A DNA stretch of 34,936 bases, taken from positions 1 through 34,936 of the forward strand of contig JASJEA010000018.1 of assembly GCA_030064935.1 (NCBI GenBank). Reading direction: 5' to 3'. Of the stretch, positions 1-9,312 are shown piece after piece; positions within the stretch are counted from its first letter, which is position 1; each line of letters starts with the position of its first letter. Source of the stretch: Crocosphaera sp. (GTDB taxonomy: Bacteria > Cyanobacteriota > Cyanobacteriia > Cyanobacteriales > Microcystaceae). The notes under the pieces were generated by a model. That model had not been told where the DNA came from. It did no database searches and saw nothing but the letters and a program-made list of their open reading frames with translations. A program made the position numbers and the translations under genes.

Positions 1-33
1 CATGCTTGTGAGGTACAGAGGTTATCGCTTTGA

Positions 34-60
34 GGCAGAAGGCAGAAGGCAGGGGGCAGG
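34..60. repeat. heptamer tandem repeat upstream of purB
   Basis: Three 7-base units (GGCAGAA, GGCAGAA, GGCAGGG) and a partial fourth (GGCAGG) run head to tail. Short tandem heptamers of this kind are common between genes in cyanobacteria. No coding role is seen here. Confidence 0.7.
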
Positions 61-191
61 AGTTAGGTGTACCTCATGGGTCCGAGAAACGCTATATATA
101 CTATGGAAACAGTTACTATCACCAAAGCGTCTCAGTAGCTGGAGATAAGTCGTCAACGGATATTGCAACTTATCTATCCCCAGTCCTCAAG

Positions 192-247
192 GGTTCATCA
201 TGAACCAAGGAAAAAACCTGAATGTGATACGATATCTTGTTGTATCA
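192..247. promoter_or_regulatory. two inverted repeats just before purB
   Basis: Two dyads lie in the purB leader. GGTTCAT-C-ATGAACC (192-206) is a near-perfect palindrome. TGATAC (225-230) and GTATCA (242-247) form an inverted repeat with an 11-base centre ending 7 bases before the start codon. Their position would suit an operator or a translational control hairpin. No regulator can be named, and chance occurrence is possible. Confidence 0.3.
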
Positions 248-254
248 GTTATAA

Positions 255-1556
255 ATGGCAGTGATTGAACGTTATACCTTGCCAGAAATGGGCCAACTGT
301 GGACAGATACCTATAAGCTGAAAACTTGGTTACAAGTAGAAATTGCAGTTTGTGAAGCCCAAGCCGAATTAGGCTATATTCCTAAAGAAGCTGTAACAGA
401 AATTAAAGAAAAAGCGAATTTTGACCCCCAACGGGTGTTGGAAATTGAGGCCGAGGTCCGTCACGATGTTATTGCATTCCTCACCAATGTTAACGAATAT
501 GTGGGAGATGCCGGTCGTTACATCCATTTGGGCTTAACCAGTTCCGATGTCCTCGATACCGCCTTGGCTCTGCAACTGGTAGCTAGTTTGAACCTCATTT
601 TAGAACGTCTCGAAGATTTAATCCAAGCCCTCCGTTATCAAGCGCAACAGCATCGTAACACGGTAATGGTGGGGCGATCCCATGGTATTCACGCTGAGCC
701 GATTACCTTCGGTTTTAAGTTGGCAGGGTGGTTGGCCGAGATATTGCGCAACCGAGAAAGATTAGTCAAACTACGCAGTACCATCGGTGTCGGTAAAATA
801 TCTGGGGCTGTGGGAACTTATGCCAATGTTGATCCGAGGGTAGAAGCTTTGTCTTGTCAATATTTGGGCTTAGAACCCGATACAGCTTCCACTCAAGTTA
901 TCTCGCGCGATCGTCATGCTGAATTTGTGCAACAATTAGCCTTATTAGCCTCCTCAGTAGAACGGTTTGCCGTCGAAATTAGAAACTTACAACGCACAGA
1001 TGTTTTAGAGGTAGAAGAATACTTTTCTAAAGGACAAAAAGGGTCCTCTGCCATGCCCCATAAAAGGAACCCGATTCGCTCGGAACGTTTAACCGGTATT
1101 GCCCGCATTATTAGAGGTTATACGGTTGCTGCACTGGAAAATGTTGCCCTTTGGCATGAGAGAGATATTTCTCATAGTTCAGTAGAACGGGTAATGTTAC
1201 CAGATACTTGCATTTTGACCCATTTTATGTTGAAGGAAATTACTAATTTAGTTAAGAATTTGTTAGTTTACCCTGAGAACATGAAACGCAATATGAATGT
1301 TTATGGTGGGGTTATTTTTAGTCAACGGGTATTATTATCCTTAGTTGAAAAAGGAATGAGTCGAGAAGAGGCTTACAAAGTCGTTCAGAAATGCGCCCAC
1401 GAAGCTTGGAATAAAGAAGATGGCAACTTCCATGATTTAATTAGTAAAGATGCCCAGGTGAGTCAATATCTGGGGGCTGAAGATATCGAAAATTGTTTCG
1501 ATCCTCAACATCATTTACAAAACTTAGATATCATCTATCAAAGGTTAGGGATTTAA
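255..1556 (+). CDS. purB: adenylosuccinate lyase
   Basis: This is a cytoplasmic enzyme of purine synthesis. It splits fumarate from SAICAR to give AICAR and from adenylosuccinate to give AMP. The 433-residue length is normal for the bacterial family. The fumarase/aspartase superfamily signature SSAMPHKRN sits at about residues 264-272 on the flexible loop that carries the catalytic serine. The conserved TSSDVLDTA and GRSHGIHAEP segments, which contribute the catalytic histidine region, are also present. The ATG at 255 begins the conserved N-terminus (MAVIERYTLPEMG), but no strong ribosome binding site precedes it. A 14-bp hairpin follows the stop, so the gene is probably transcribed separately from the biosynthetic cluster downstream. 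It is a housekeeping gene and marks the left border of the cluster. Confidence 0.97.
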   Translation: MAVIERYTLPEMGQLWTDTYKLKTWLQVEIAVCEAQAELGYIPKEAVTEIKEKANFDPQRVLEIEAEVRHDVIAFLTNVNEYVGDAGRYIHLGLTSSDVLDTALALQLVASLNLILERLEDLIQALRYQAQQHRNTVMVGRSHGIHAEPITFGFKLAGWLAEILRNRERLVKLRSTIGVGKISGAVGTYANVDPRVEALSCQYLGLEPDTASTQVISRDRHAEFVQQLALLASSVERFAVEIRNLQRTDVLEVEEYFSKGQKGSSAMPHKRNPIRSERLTGIARIIRGYTVAALENVALWHERDISHSSVERVMLPDTCILTHFMLKEITNLVKNLLVYPENMKRNMNVYGGVIFSQRVLLSLVEKGMSREEAYKVVQKCAHEAWNKEDGNFHDLISKDAQVSQYLGAEDIENCFDPQHHLQNLDIIYQRLGI

Positions 1557-1566
1557 TAATATGAAT

Positions 1567-1597
1567 TCTAGGGGCTTAATATTATTAAGCCCCTAGA
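1567..1597 (+). terminator. perfect hairpin after purB
   Basis: The arms TCTAGGGGCTTAAT (1567-1580) and ATTAAGCCCCTAGA (1584-1597) pair perfectly around a 3-base loop, 10 bases after the purB stop. There is no clear T run after it, which is common for cyanobacterial terminator-like hairpins. It probably separates purB from the next transcript. Confidence 0.7.
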
Positions 1598-1758
1598 TTG
1601 GAAAATAAGTATAAATTCATTGCGCCGTAAATGGCGGGGCTTGAAACCCTGATTTTTTGGTCAACACGGACCTTGACTCTTTCTTTACTATTTACCTTTA
1701 TTATCGAGGCCAACAGCGTTAAACTCGAATCTGTGTTGTGTGTGTGAGGTCATCGATA

Positions 1759-3528
1759 ATGTATCAGCTTAAAGAATATCCCTTTTCCCTTCCCGAAGAA
1801 AGTTTAGTTAGTATTCTCCGAGAAAGAGCCACTTATCAACCCTTCAAAATAGCCTACACCTTCTTGGAACGGGGGGAAACAGAGCAATGTTCCCTAACCT
1901 ATGGACAATTGGACCGAAAAGCCAGAGAGATAGCGGCTATTCTCCATAAGAATCAACTAGAAGGGGAAAGAGCTTTGCTGATGTATTCTCCCGGTATCGA
2001 CTTTATCGTTGCCTTCTTTGCCTGTCTCTATGCCGGTGTCATTGCAGTTCCCATTTATCCTCCACGCCGTAATCAATCCCTTGATAGACTCAAAGCCATC
2101 ATTGATGACTGTCAAGCCAAAGAAGTCTTAACCACTACCACCATTCAAAGAAATTTAGAAAATAGTATTATTAATTATCCAGAATTAAGCAGTCTTCAGT
2201 GGTTAACCACTGATAATCTACCTCAAAGACTTAATGCCCAGAAATTTTTACCCATAGAAGTCAAAAAAGACCATATCGCCTTCCTACAATATACCTCTGG
2301 TTCCACAGGCAATCCCAAAGGAGTGATGGTAAGTCATGGTAACTTAATCCATAACCTATCCACAATTCAACAAGCCTTTGCACATAATCACACCAGTAGA
2401 GGTTTAGGATGGTTGCCCCTATTTCATGATATGGGATTAATTGGTAATGTCTTACAACCCCTATATGTAGGGTTTCCTTGTACTCTAATGTCTCCTGTAG
2501 ACTTTTTACAAAAACCCTATCGCTGGTTACAAGGTATTTCTCAATACCAAGCCACCACAAGCGGCGGCCCCAACTTTGCTTACGATTTGTGTGTTAGTAA
2601 AATTACTGATGAACAAATTAAAACCCTTGATCTTAGTAGCTGGAAAGTTGCCTTTACAGGAGCCGAACCCATCAGGGCTGAAACCTTGGAAGCCTTTGCT
2701 GCTAAATTTGCTCCCTGTGGTTTTGACAAAAAAGCATTTTATCCTTGTTACGGCATGGCTGAAGCCACCTTATTCATCACCGGGGGCATGGCTTCTCATG
2801 CGCCCAAGCTAAAAACCATAGACGAAAAAGCCTTAGAAGAAAATCAAGTTGTTGAGGTGAGCAAAGAACAACCCCATAGTCGAACCCTAGTCAGTTGTGG
2901 CCGAGAATGGTTAGGACAAACAGTAAAAATTGTTAACCCCCACACCTTAACCCAATGTGATGAGAATCAAGTAGGGGAAATTTGGGTATCAGGAGACAGC
3001 GTTGCTAGAGGCTATTGGCAACAACCGCACAAAACCCAAGAGACTTTTGAAACTTACTTATGGAATACCCAAGAAGGACCCTTTTTAAGAACAGGAGACT
3101 TAGGCTTCCTCTCCTCAGAAAAAGAACTCTTTGTCACAGGAAGACTCAAAGATGTCATTATTATTCGTGGACGGAATCATTATCCCCAGGACATTGAATT
3201 AACAGTAGAGGAAAGTCATCCCGCTTTGCGCCCTAGTTGTGGGGCTGCTTTTACCATTGGTGATGCAGGGAATGAAAAATTAATTATTCTCCAAGAAATA
3301 GAGCGAGCCCATTTACGAAAACTCGACTCCGAAGAAGTTAAAAAAGCCATTCGCCAAGCAGTAGCCAAACACCATGGTTTGCAAGTTCATGAAGTTATGT
3401 TAATCAGAACCGCAACCATTCCTAAAACCTCTAGTGGAAAAATCCAACGTTATCGCTGCAAAGAGCAGTTTTTAAAGAATATGGTGGACGGTTTACTCTC
3501 AAAAAGTCCATGTTTGGTAAAAGCATAA
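1759..3528 (+). CDS. fatty acyl-AMP ligase (FAAL), starter activation
   Basis: This adenylating enzyme activates a free fatty acid with ATP and passes it to an acyl carrier protein, priming a lipopeptide assembly line. Counting from ATG 1759, the AMP-binding loop YTSGSTGNPKG is at 178-188, YGMAEAT at about 331-337, RTGDLGF follows, RGRNHYPQDIE is at 470-480 and the catalytic lysine is K561 (TSSGKIQR). RGRNHYPQDIE is typical of FAALs as opposed to acyl-CoA ligases. A GTG at 1738 extends the frame, but ATG 1759 is preferred: GAGG (1746-1749) lies nine bases ahead, and family members begin near MYQLKEYPF. A weak promoter could be TTGACT (1673) with TTTATT (1697). The neighbours (desaturase relic, small ACP, PKS) match a JamA-like role. 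Confidence 0.93.
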   Translation: MYQLKEYPFSLPEESLVSILRERATYQPFKIAYTFLERGETEQCSLTYGQLDRKAREIAAILHKNQLEGERALLMYSPGIDFIVAFFACLYAGVIAVPIYPPRRNQSLDRLKAIIDDCQAKEVLTTTTIQRNLENSIINYPELSSLQWLTTDNLPQRLNAQKFLPIEVKKDHIAFLQYTSGSTGNPKGVMVSHGNLIHNLSTIQQAFAHNHTSRGLGWLPLFHDMGLIGNVLQPLYVGFPCTLMSPVDFLQKPYRWLQGISQYQATTSGGPNFAYDLCVSKITDEQIKTLDLSSWKVAFTGAEPIRAETLEAFAAKFAPCGFDKKAFYPCYGMAEATLFITGGMASHAPKLKTIDEKALEENQVVEVSKEQPHSRTLVSCGREWLGQTVKIVNPHTLTQCDENQVGEIWVSGDSVARGYWQQPHKTQETFETYLWNTQEGPFLRTGDLGFLSSEKELFVTGRLKDVIIIRGRNHYPQDIELTVEESHPALRPSCGAAFTIGDAGNEKLIILQEIERAHLRKLDSEEVKKAIRQAVAKHHGLQVHEVMLIRTATIPKTSSGKIQRYRCKEQFLKNMVDGLLSKSPCLVKA

Positions 3529-3592
3529 GTGCTAATTTTTTTAGAGCTTTTGGGAATACTTAAAACTATAAAGCTCATAAATTTATTCACCT

Positions 3593-4036
3593 ATGACTAA
3601 TTCAAATGTACAACTACCCTTATATGTATCAAGTCCCGATTTGGGAGACTTTAAAAGACGTTTTATTACAACCATTAACCTAATTTTTTGATAGGTTTAG
3701 TGATTGCAATACACCAAATCATTAGTTGACCAGTATTTTTTTGATAAATTGGGTTATTTTTACTAATGATTCTCTGTAATGGACTAGGAATTGTAGTAGA
3801 TTATCAGAGGTACTTGGCTCATAAGGCTTTTCAAACAACACTTTCTGTCCAAAAGGAAAGTTACACAGGCTTTAGCACAATCATCATGGCATAATAATCA
3901 CCACGCATTTCCTAAATCGGCTAACTTTGGTTTAAAATAATGGCAAATCGAATTAGGTTACTGGTTTATTCAAATTATACAATTTTTCAATTTGGTTTGG
4001 GATGTTAAAATTCCTTCTAAAGCAATGATTGAATAA
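3593..4036 (+). pseudogene. relic of a fatty acid desaturase (DesC/JamB-like)
   Basis: This gap is not empty. Read across frames it encodes pieces of a membrane acyl-lipid or acyl-ACP desaturase in the right order. An N-terminal piece starts at ATG 3593 and stops at 3689. A hydrophobic piece in another frame holds at least one internal stop (TGA 3727) and ends in QRYLAHKAFQ (3805-3834), matching the first histidine box HRxLxHRxF with its first His changed to Gln. A third piece has the last box HNNHHAFP (3890-3913) followed by SANFGLK, a stop in place of the first W of the usual WWQ (3938-3940), WQIELGY, and a natural stop at 4034. The middle of the protein, including the second box, is deleted. 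The relic is about 148 codons, against about 270-300 for the intact family. It lies between FAAL and ACP, where jamB sits in the jamaicamide starter cassette. Confidence 0.8.
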
Positions 4037-4102
4037 AAACAAGTTTAACCGTTTAGATATTATTATTATAGCTAAAGTAAAGATTCTCAGGATTGAAAGC
4101 AA

Positions 4103-4357
4103 ATGAACCAAAATAGCATACAAAATGACCATAACTATGAAGATATTGAGGCTTGGTTGATTTCTTACTTATCTAAACTTCTAGAAATTGAGCCCAACGA
4201 GCTCGATCCTCAAGTATCGTTTAATGAATATGGCCTAGATTCGTCGGCGGCCGTTATATTAACCGGAGATTTACAGGAATGGCTTAAAAACGATCTCGAT
4301 CCTACTTTACTCTTTGATTACCCAACTATTGCAGCATTAGCTGAACATTTGAGTTAG
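4103..4357 (+). CDS. free-standing acyl carrier protein (JamC-like)
   Basis: This 84-residue acidic carrier protein holds the growing acyl chain as a thioester on phosphopantetheine. The attachment motif is GLDSSAAV with Ser47. The fold is complete: helix I with EDIEAWL, the DPQVSFNEYGLDS loop, and a C-terminal DYPTIAALAEHL segment. It lies between FAAL and PKS and probably receives the FAAL-activated fatty acid and gives it to the KS. AGGA lies about ten bases upstream of the ATG. It stands 66 bases after the desaturase relic, so the ancestral order was FAAL-desaturase-ACP. Confidence 0.9.
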   Translation: MNQNSIQNDHNYEDIEAWLISYLSKLLEIEPNELDPQVSFNEYGLDSSAAVILTGDLQEWLKNDLDPTLLFDYPTIAALAEHLS

Positions 4358-4376
4358 ATTAAGTTAATGTTATAAT
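4349..4376 (+). promoter_or_regulatory. candidate sigma-70 promoter before the PKS gene
   Basis: TTGAGT (4349-4354) and TATAAT (4371-4376) are separated by 16 bases, across the ACP stop codon. Transcription would start near 4383, leaving a leader of about 160 bases before the PKS start at 4546. This could give the PKS/NRPS genes their own transcript in addition to readthrough from FAAL-ACP. It is a pattern match only. Confidence 0.35.
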
Positions 4377-4545
4377 CATCATGGGTTGGCCAGGCTAGTG
4401 GCCTCACTACACTCCCATTTAGTTAAAATTAGACCCTGCCGAAAGCCTAGGATTGGGCTGGTGTTAGGCACAATTGTGGTGGTTTAGAGTGTAGGTATTA
4501 AGTAGTGTTGAACAGATGAATCTGAAAAATTAGAGGAATTAAGTC

Positions 4546-7500
4546 ATGGTCGAACCCATCGCAGTTATTGGTTTGGGCTGTCGTGTTCCCGGAGCTAATA
4601 ACCCTGAAGATTACTGGAAATTGTTGGAAAATGGAGTTGATGCTATAACAGAAGTCCCCTCAAATCGTTGGGATATTCAGTCGTATTACAGTGAAGCCCC
4701 AGCCACACCAGCTAAGATGAATACAAGATGGGGTGGATTTTTACGGGATGTTGACAAATTCGATGCAAGCTTTTTTCGCATTTCCCCTCGTGAAGCCGAA
4801 TATATTGATCCTCAACAAAGATTGGTGTTAGAAGTAGCTTGGGAAGCCCTAGAAAACAGTGGGTTAGTCCCCGAAACATTGGCTAACAGTAAAACAGGAG
4901 TGTTCGTAGGAGTTAGCAATGGTGATTATGGAAGACTGAGCGCAAAAGACGAATCAGTGATTAGTTCCTATAGTGGGACAGGAAGTAGTTTGTCCATTGC
5001 CGCTAATCGGTTGTCTTATTACTTTAACTTCAAGGGACCTAGCCTAGCTATTGACACCGCTTGCTCGTCATCCTTAGTCTCAGTGCACTATGCTTGCAAG
5101 AGCTTACAGACTCACGAATCGGATTTGTGTTTAGCAGGTGGAGTTAACCTCATTTTATCCCCTGAAGGAACAATCGCCTTATCCCAAGCACGGATGATGT
5201 CACCAGAAGGTCGTTGCAAAACCTTTGATGCCTCTGCCGATGGTTATGTGCGAGGTGAGGGGTGTGGTGTGGTAGTGCTAAAAAGACTTTCAGACGCTCT
5301 CCAAAATAATAACTTTATCTACGCCATTATTAGAGGCTCCGCAGTTAATCAAGATGGCTTAACCAATGGATTAACCGCACCCAATGGACCCTCTCAACAA
5401 GCAGTGATTCGTCAAGCATTGACAAATGCAGAGGTAAGTGCCAACCAAATTAGTTACCTTGAAGCCCATGGAACAGGAACTCCTCTCGGCGATCCCCAAG
5501 AATTTAACTCCCTCAAAAAAGTCTTGATGGAAAACCGCGAGCCGAATCAACCTTGTTGGATTGGTTCAGTCAAAACCAATATTGGTCATCTAGAATCAGC
5601 CGCAGGCATTGCAGGTTTAATAAAAGTTGTCCTCTCCTTGCACCATAAAAAAATTCCCCCTCATCTACATCTTCAAAAACTTAATCCCTATATTTCTCTA
5701 AACAATACACCCCTAAAAATTCCTCAACAATGTGAACCTTGGCAAACCACTTCAGAAAAACGCTTTGCTGGTATTAGTGGTTTTGGGTTTGGGGGAACCA
5801 ATTGTCATCTCATTCTAGAAGAAGCCCCCCAAACCAGAGAAACAGGGGATAAGACTACAGTCCCCAAACGTCCCTATCATCTCCTCACCCTCTCAGCAAA
5901 AACAGAATCCGCCTTATCAGAGATGGCGAGTCATTATCAAAGCCTTTTCGCAACTCATGCAGATATTTCAGTAGCAGATGTTTGTTTTAGTGCCAATATT
6001 GGGCGATCGCAATTCAACCATCGACTCGCCATTGTTACAAATACGTCCCAAGATTTGCAAGAACAATTAGGCACTTTTGCCAAGCAAGCAGACAATAATT
6101 GCCTCACAGGAAAATTAGAGTCGAGAAAACCCCCTAAAATTGCCTTTCTCTTTACAGGGCAGGGATCGCAATACGTGAACATGGGGAGAGAATTGTATGA
6201 AACACAACCAACCTTTAGAAAAACAGTTGATCGTTGCGATCAAATCCTGAAAACCTATTTAGACAAAAGTATACTAGAAATTATTTACCCTCAAAATGAG
6301 CAAGACTCATCCATTCATGACACAGGTTATACTCAACCCGCCTTATTTACCATTGAATATGCCTTAGCTCAATTATGGCGAGCGTGGGGAATAGAACCCG
6401 ATGTAGTCATGGGGCATAGTGTAGGAGAATATGTAGCCGCTTGCATCGCTGGGGTTTTTAGCTTAGAAGATGGACTAAAACTGATTGCTCATCGAGGAAG
6501 ATTAATGCAGCAGTTGCCATCTGGTGGCAAAATGGTAGCTTTAATGGCATCGGAAACCCAGGTACAAGAGTTAATTGCTCCCCACAGTGACAAGATATCC
6601 ATTGCCACCTTAAACGGTCCTCAAAGTGTGGTCATTTCTGGAGAAGGGGAAACCATTGACATGATTATTCCTACTTTAGAAAGCCAAAAGATTAAAATCA
6701 AACCCCTACAAGTCTCTCATGCTTTTCACTCTTGTTTAATGGAACCCATCTTGCCAGAGTTTAAAGCAGTAGCTTCTGAAATAACTTACCATCTCCCCTC
6801 AATAACCCTCATATCCAATCTTACCGGGGAACTGGTAGACGAGAACATGATTACAGCCGAATATTGGGTAAGTCATATTCGCCAACCAGTTAGATTTGCT
6901 CAGAGTATGAAAACCTTGCAGCAAAAAGGACCTCAAATTTTCCTAGAAATTGGACCTAAACCGATTTTATTAGGAATGGGGCGGCAATGTGTACCAGAAG
7001 ATGTAGGGGTTTGGTTGCCTAGTTTGCGCCCATTGAAAACAGATTGGCAACAAATGCTAGAGAGTTTAGGACAATTATATATTCAAGGAATAAAACCTAA
7101 CTGGAGTGGATTTGAACAAGATTATTCTCATCATCAAGTACACTTACCAACTTATCCCTTTCAACGTCAGCGATATTGGCTAAAAACAGACAACAAAAAT
7201 AGTTATTTCAAAATAGATAACCTTGAGAAGTTACAAAATAGCTTAGAACAAACAGGAAAACTATCAGAAGCTGAAGTCCAATTACTTCCTAAACTATTAC
7301 AACTATTAGCTCAACAACAGCAACAGCAACAGCAAATAGAAGTATCAGATATTCAAAATTTACTCTATGAAATTCAATGGAAACAGCAACCAAGAAAAAT
7401 TGGAACTAAAACAAAAAATGGCGAATCAGGAGCATGGGTTATTTTTGCTGATAGCCAAGGATTAGGAGAGAAAATTGCTGAGAAATTAGCTTTATCTGGA

Positions 7501-9312
7501 GATGAATCTTATTTAGTTTTCGTCGGAGAAAGTTATCATCATGAAAACAATAGATGGGATATTAATCCCAGTCAAAAAGAAAACTTTCAAAAGCTCTGGC
7601 AAGACTTAAATATCTCCTCAGATTTATCCTGGAAAGGAATTATCCATCTTTGGGCTTTAGAAACAAAGACAACAGAAAAACTCAATTTAGAAAGCCTCCA
7701 AGAAGCCCAAAATTTAACTTGTGCAAGTCTCCTCTATAGTTTACAGACTTTAGAAGAAATTGCCCTTCAAGAGCCCCCTAAACTGTGGTTAGTAACACAA
7801 GGTGTTCAAGCAATTTTACCTCAAAAAACCTCTTTAGCGATCGCCCAATCTCCCTTGTGGGGAATGGGCAAAGTGATAGCTCTAGAGTCTCCTAAATGGT
7901 GGGGAGGAATGATTGATATAGATACAAATAGAACAGAAAATGAAGTCGATAACTTGCTATTAGAAATCGAAAATCACCAAGGAGAAAATCAAATTGCCTT
8001 TCGTAACAACAACAGATATGTACCTCGTTTAGTTCAAAAACAACTAACCACTGCCAATCAAATCTTTTCCCTAGGATCAGATAAAACCTATCTAATTACA
8101 GGAGGATTAGGGGCACTAGGGTTAAAAGTAGCCCAGTGGATGGTTGAAAAAGGAGCGAGGAATTTAGTTTTAATCAGTAGACGTACCCCATCAACCGAGA
8201 CTCAAAAAATATTAAATCGAATAAGAGAACAAAGTGTAAAAGTTGAGATTATCGCAGCAGATGTAGGTAATAAAGGAGAAATTGGTCAAGTTTTTGAGAC
8301 CATAAATACCCAAATGCCTCCCTTAAAAGGAATTATTCATGCAGCAGGAACAATAGACGATGGCATCTTGTTAGAGCAAAATTGGCAAAGATTTGAAAAA
8401 GTGCTGTGTTCCAAAGTGGAAGGAACATGGAATTTACATCAATTAACTCAGAATCATGACCTCGACTTCTGTATTTTCTTTTCCTCAGTTTCCTCCTTAT
8501 TCGGTTCCCCTGGACAAAGTAATTATGCAGCAGCCAATCAATTTATGGACAGTTTAGCTCATTATCGCTGTCAATTAGGGAAACCAACCCTAAGCATCAA
8601 TTGGGGACCTTGGGCTAATGGAGGTATGGCTTCAGAAAAAGCTCAAAATTGGTTGGCTCAGATGGGGATGAAAACATTAAGCCCTCCATTAGCTCTTGCT
8701 GCGCTAGATTATCTTCTTAAACCAACCAATGTCCAAGTAACAGTAGCAGATATTGAATGGAAAACCTTTAAAGAAATTTACGAAATAAAAAACAAAGGGC
8801 GATTACTAGAAGAAATTAACCTTAACCTGAACAAGGAAAAAGAGCAGACACCAGAAGAATCTAACCAAATTTTCCAAAAATTGTGCGAAACCGAAACTCA
8901 AAATCGCCACATCCTTTTGGTTACTTATCTACAGGAAAAGATTGCTAAAGCACTAGGAGTAGTTGAATCCCAACTCGAAGTCCAACAACCTTTACTCACT
9001 ATGGGGCTCGATTCCTTGATGGCTATCGAACTCAGAAATCAGATTAGAAAAGAATTAAACCTAGAAATTTCCATTGTTAAACTCATGGAAGACAACAATA
9101 TTGTAGACCTAGCAACCTATTTAGATGAGGATTGGAGTCGGATGCACCAAAATCCTGTTTCTGCTCCAACTATTGTTAACAAAACTTATGAAAAAACCGA
9201 ACCATCTTCAGAAGAAGATGAAGAGATACTAAAAAATTTGGAAAACTTATCCGATCAAGAAATAGACAATTTACTGAAAACTATGTTATCCAACTCGGAG
9301 GCTGATTCATGA
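4546..9312 (+). CDS. modular type I polyketide synthase, KS-AT-KR-ACP
   Basis: One extension module of 1588 residues. KS (about 1-425): DTACSSS with Cys173, HGTGTPLGDP and KTNIGHLESAAG are intact. AT (about 525-840): GHSVGEY with Ser625, and HAFHS at 725-729, which predicts malonyl-CoA. KR (about 1180-1370): TGGLGALG at 1185-1192, with Ser1314, Tyr1327 and the following Asn region; the IDDG motif with Asp1272 suggests a B-type (D-hydroxyl) reductase. ACP: MGLDSLMAIE with Ser1490. No DH, ER or MT is seen, so the expected product is a 3-hydroxyacyl chain two carbons longer than the primer. A run of eight Gln precedes the KR half. The acidic C-terminal tail (EEDEEILKNLENLSDQEID) looks like a docking segment. 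AGAGGA (4532) precedes the ATG, and the stop overlaps the next start by four bases (ATGA). Confidence 0.96.
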   Translation: MVEPIAVIGLGCRVPGANNPEDYWKLLENGVDAITEVPSNRWDIQSYYSEAPATPAKMNTRWGGFLRDVDKFDASFFRISPREAEYIDPQQRLVLEVAWEALENSGLVPETLANSKTGVFVGVSNGDYGRLSAKDESVISSYSGTGSSLSIAANRLSYYFNFKGPSLAIDTACSSSLVSVHYACKSLQTHESDLCLAGGVNLILSPEGTIALSQARMMSPEGRCKTFDASADGYVRGEGCGVVVLKRLSDALQNNNFIYAIIRGSAVNQDGLTNGLTAPNGPSQQAVIRQALTNAEVSANQISYLEAHGTGTPLGDPQEFNSLKKVLMENREPNQPCWIGSVKTNIGHLESAAGIAGLIKVVLSLHHKKIPPHLHLQKLNPYISLNNTPLKIPQQCEPWQTTSEKRFAGISGFGFGGTNCHLILEEAPQTRETGDKTTVPKRPYHLLTLSAKTESALSEMASHYQSLFATHADISVADVCFSANIGRSQFNHRLAIVTNTSQDLQEQLGTFAKQADNNCLTGKLESRKPPKIAFLFTGQGSQYVNMGRELYETQPTFRKTVDRCDQILKTYLDKSILEIIYPQNEQDSSIHDTGYTQPALFTIEYALAQLWRAWGIEPDVVMGHSVGEYVAACIAGVFSLEDGLKLIAHRGRLMQQLPSGGKMVALMASETQVQELIAPHSDKISIATLNGPQSVVISGEGETIDMIIPTLESQKIKIKPLQVSHAFHSCLMEPILPEFKAVASEITYHLPSITLISNLTGELVDENMITAEYWVSHIRQPVRFAQSMKTLQQKGPQIFLEIGPKPILLGMGRQCVPEDVGVWLPSLRPLKTDWQQMLESLGQLYIQGIKPNWSGFEQDYSHHQVHLPTYPFQRQRYWLKTDNKNSYFKIDNLEKLQNSLEQTGKLSEAEVQLLPKLLQLLAQQQQQQQQIEVSDIQNLLYEIQWKQQPRKIGTKTKNGESGAWVIFADSQGLGEKIAEKLALSGDESYLVFVGESYHHENNRWDINPSQKENFQKLWQDLNISSDLSWKGIIHLWALETKTTEKLNLESLQEAQNLTCASLLYSLQTLEEIALQEPPKLWLVTQGVQAILPQKTSLAIAQSPLWGMGKVIALESPKWWGGMIDIDTNRTENEVDNLLLEIENHQGENQIAFRNNNRYVPRLVQKQLTTANQIFSLGSDKTYLITGGLGALGLKVAQWMVEKGARNLVLISRRTPSTETQKILNRIREQSVKVEIIAADVGNKGEIGQVFETINTQMPPLKGIIHAAGTIDDGILLEQNWQRFEKVLCSKVEGTWNLHQLTQNHDLDFCIFFSSVSSLFGSPGQSNYAAANQFMDSLAHYRCQLGKPTLSINWGPWANGGMASEKAQNWLAQMGMKTLSPPLALAALDYLLKPTNVQVTVADIEWKTFKEIYEIKNKGRLLEEINLNLNKEKEQTPEESNQIFQKLCETETQNRHILLVTYLQEKIAKALGVVESQLEVQQPLLTMGLDSLMAIELRNQIRKELNLEISIVKLMEDNNIVDLATYLDEDWSRMHQNPVSAPTIVNKTYEKTEPSSEEDEEILKNLENLSDQEIDNLLKTMLSNSEADS

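Noticed and set aside
1738-1758. GTG start extending the FAAL by seven residues
   Set aside because: The extra residues (MCVRSSI) are not family-like and would include the ribosome binding site GAGG that serves ATG 1759.
3544-3576. GAGCTTT / AAAGCTC inverted repeat as a FAAL terminator
   Set aside because: Only 7 bp with a 19-base loop and no T run; could well be chance in AT-rich DNA.
7312-7335. CAA/CAG repeat as a regulatory or mobile repeat
   Set aside because: It is an in-frame polyglutamine linker of eight residues inside the PKS, a common low-complexity spacer.
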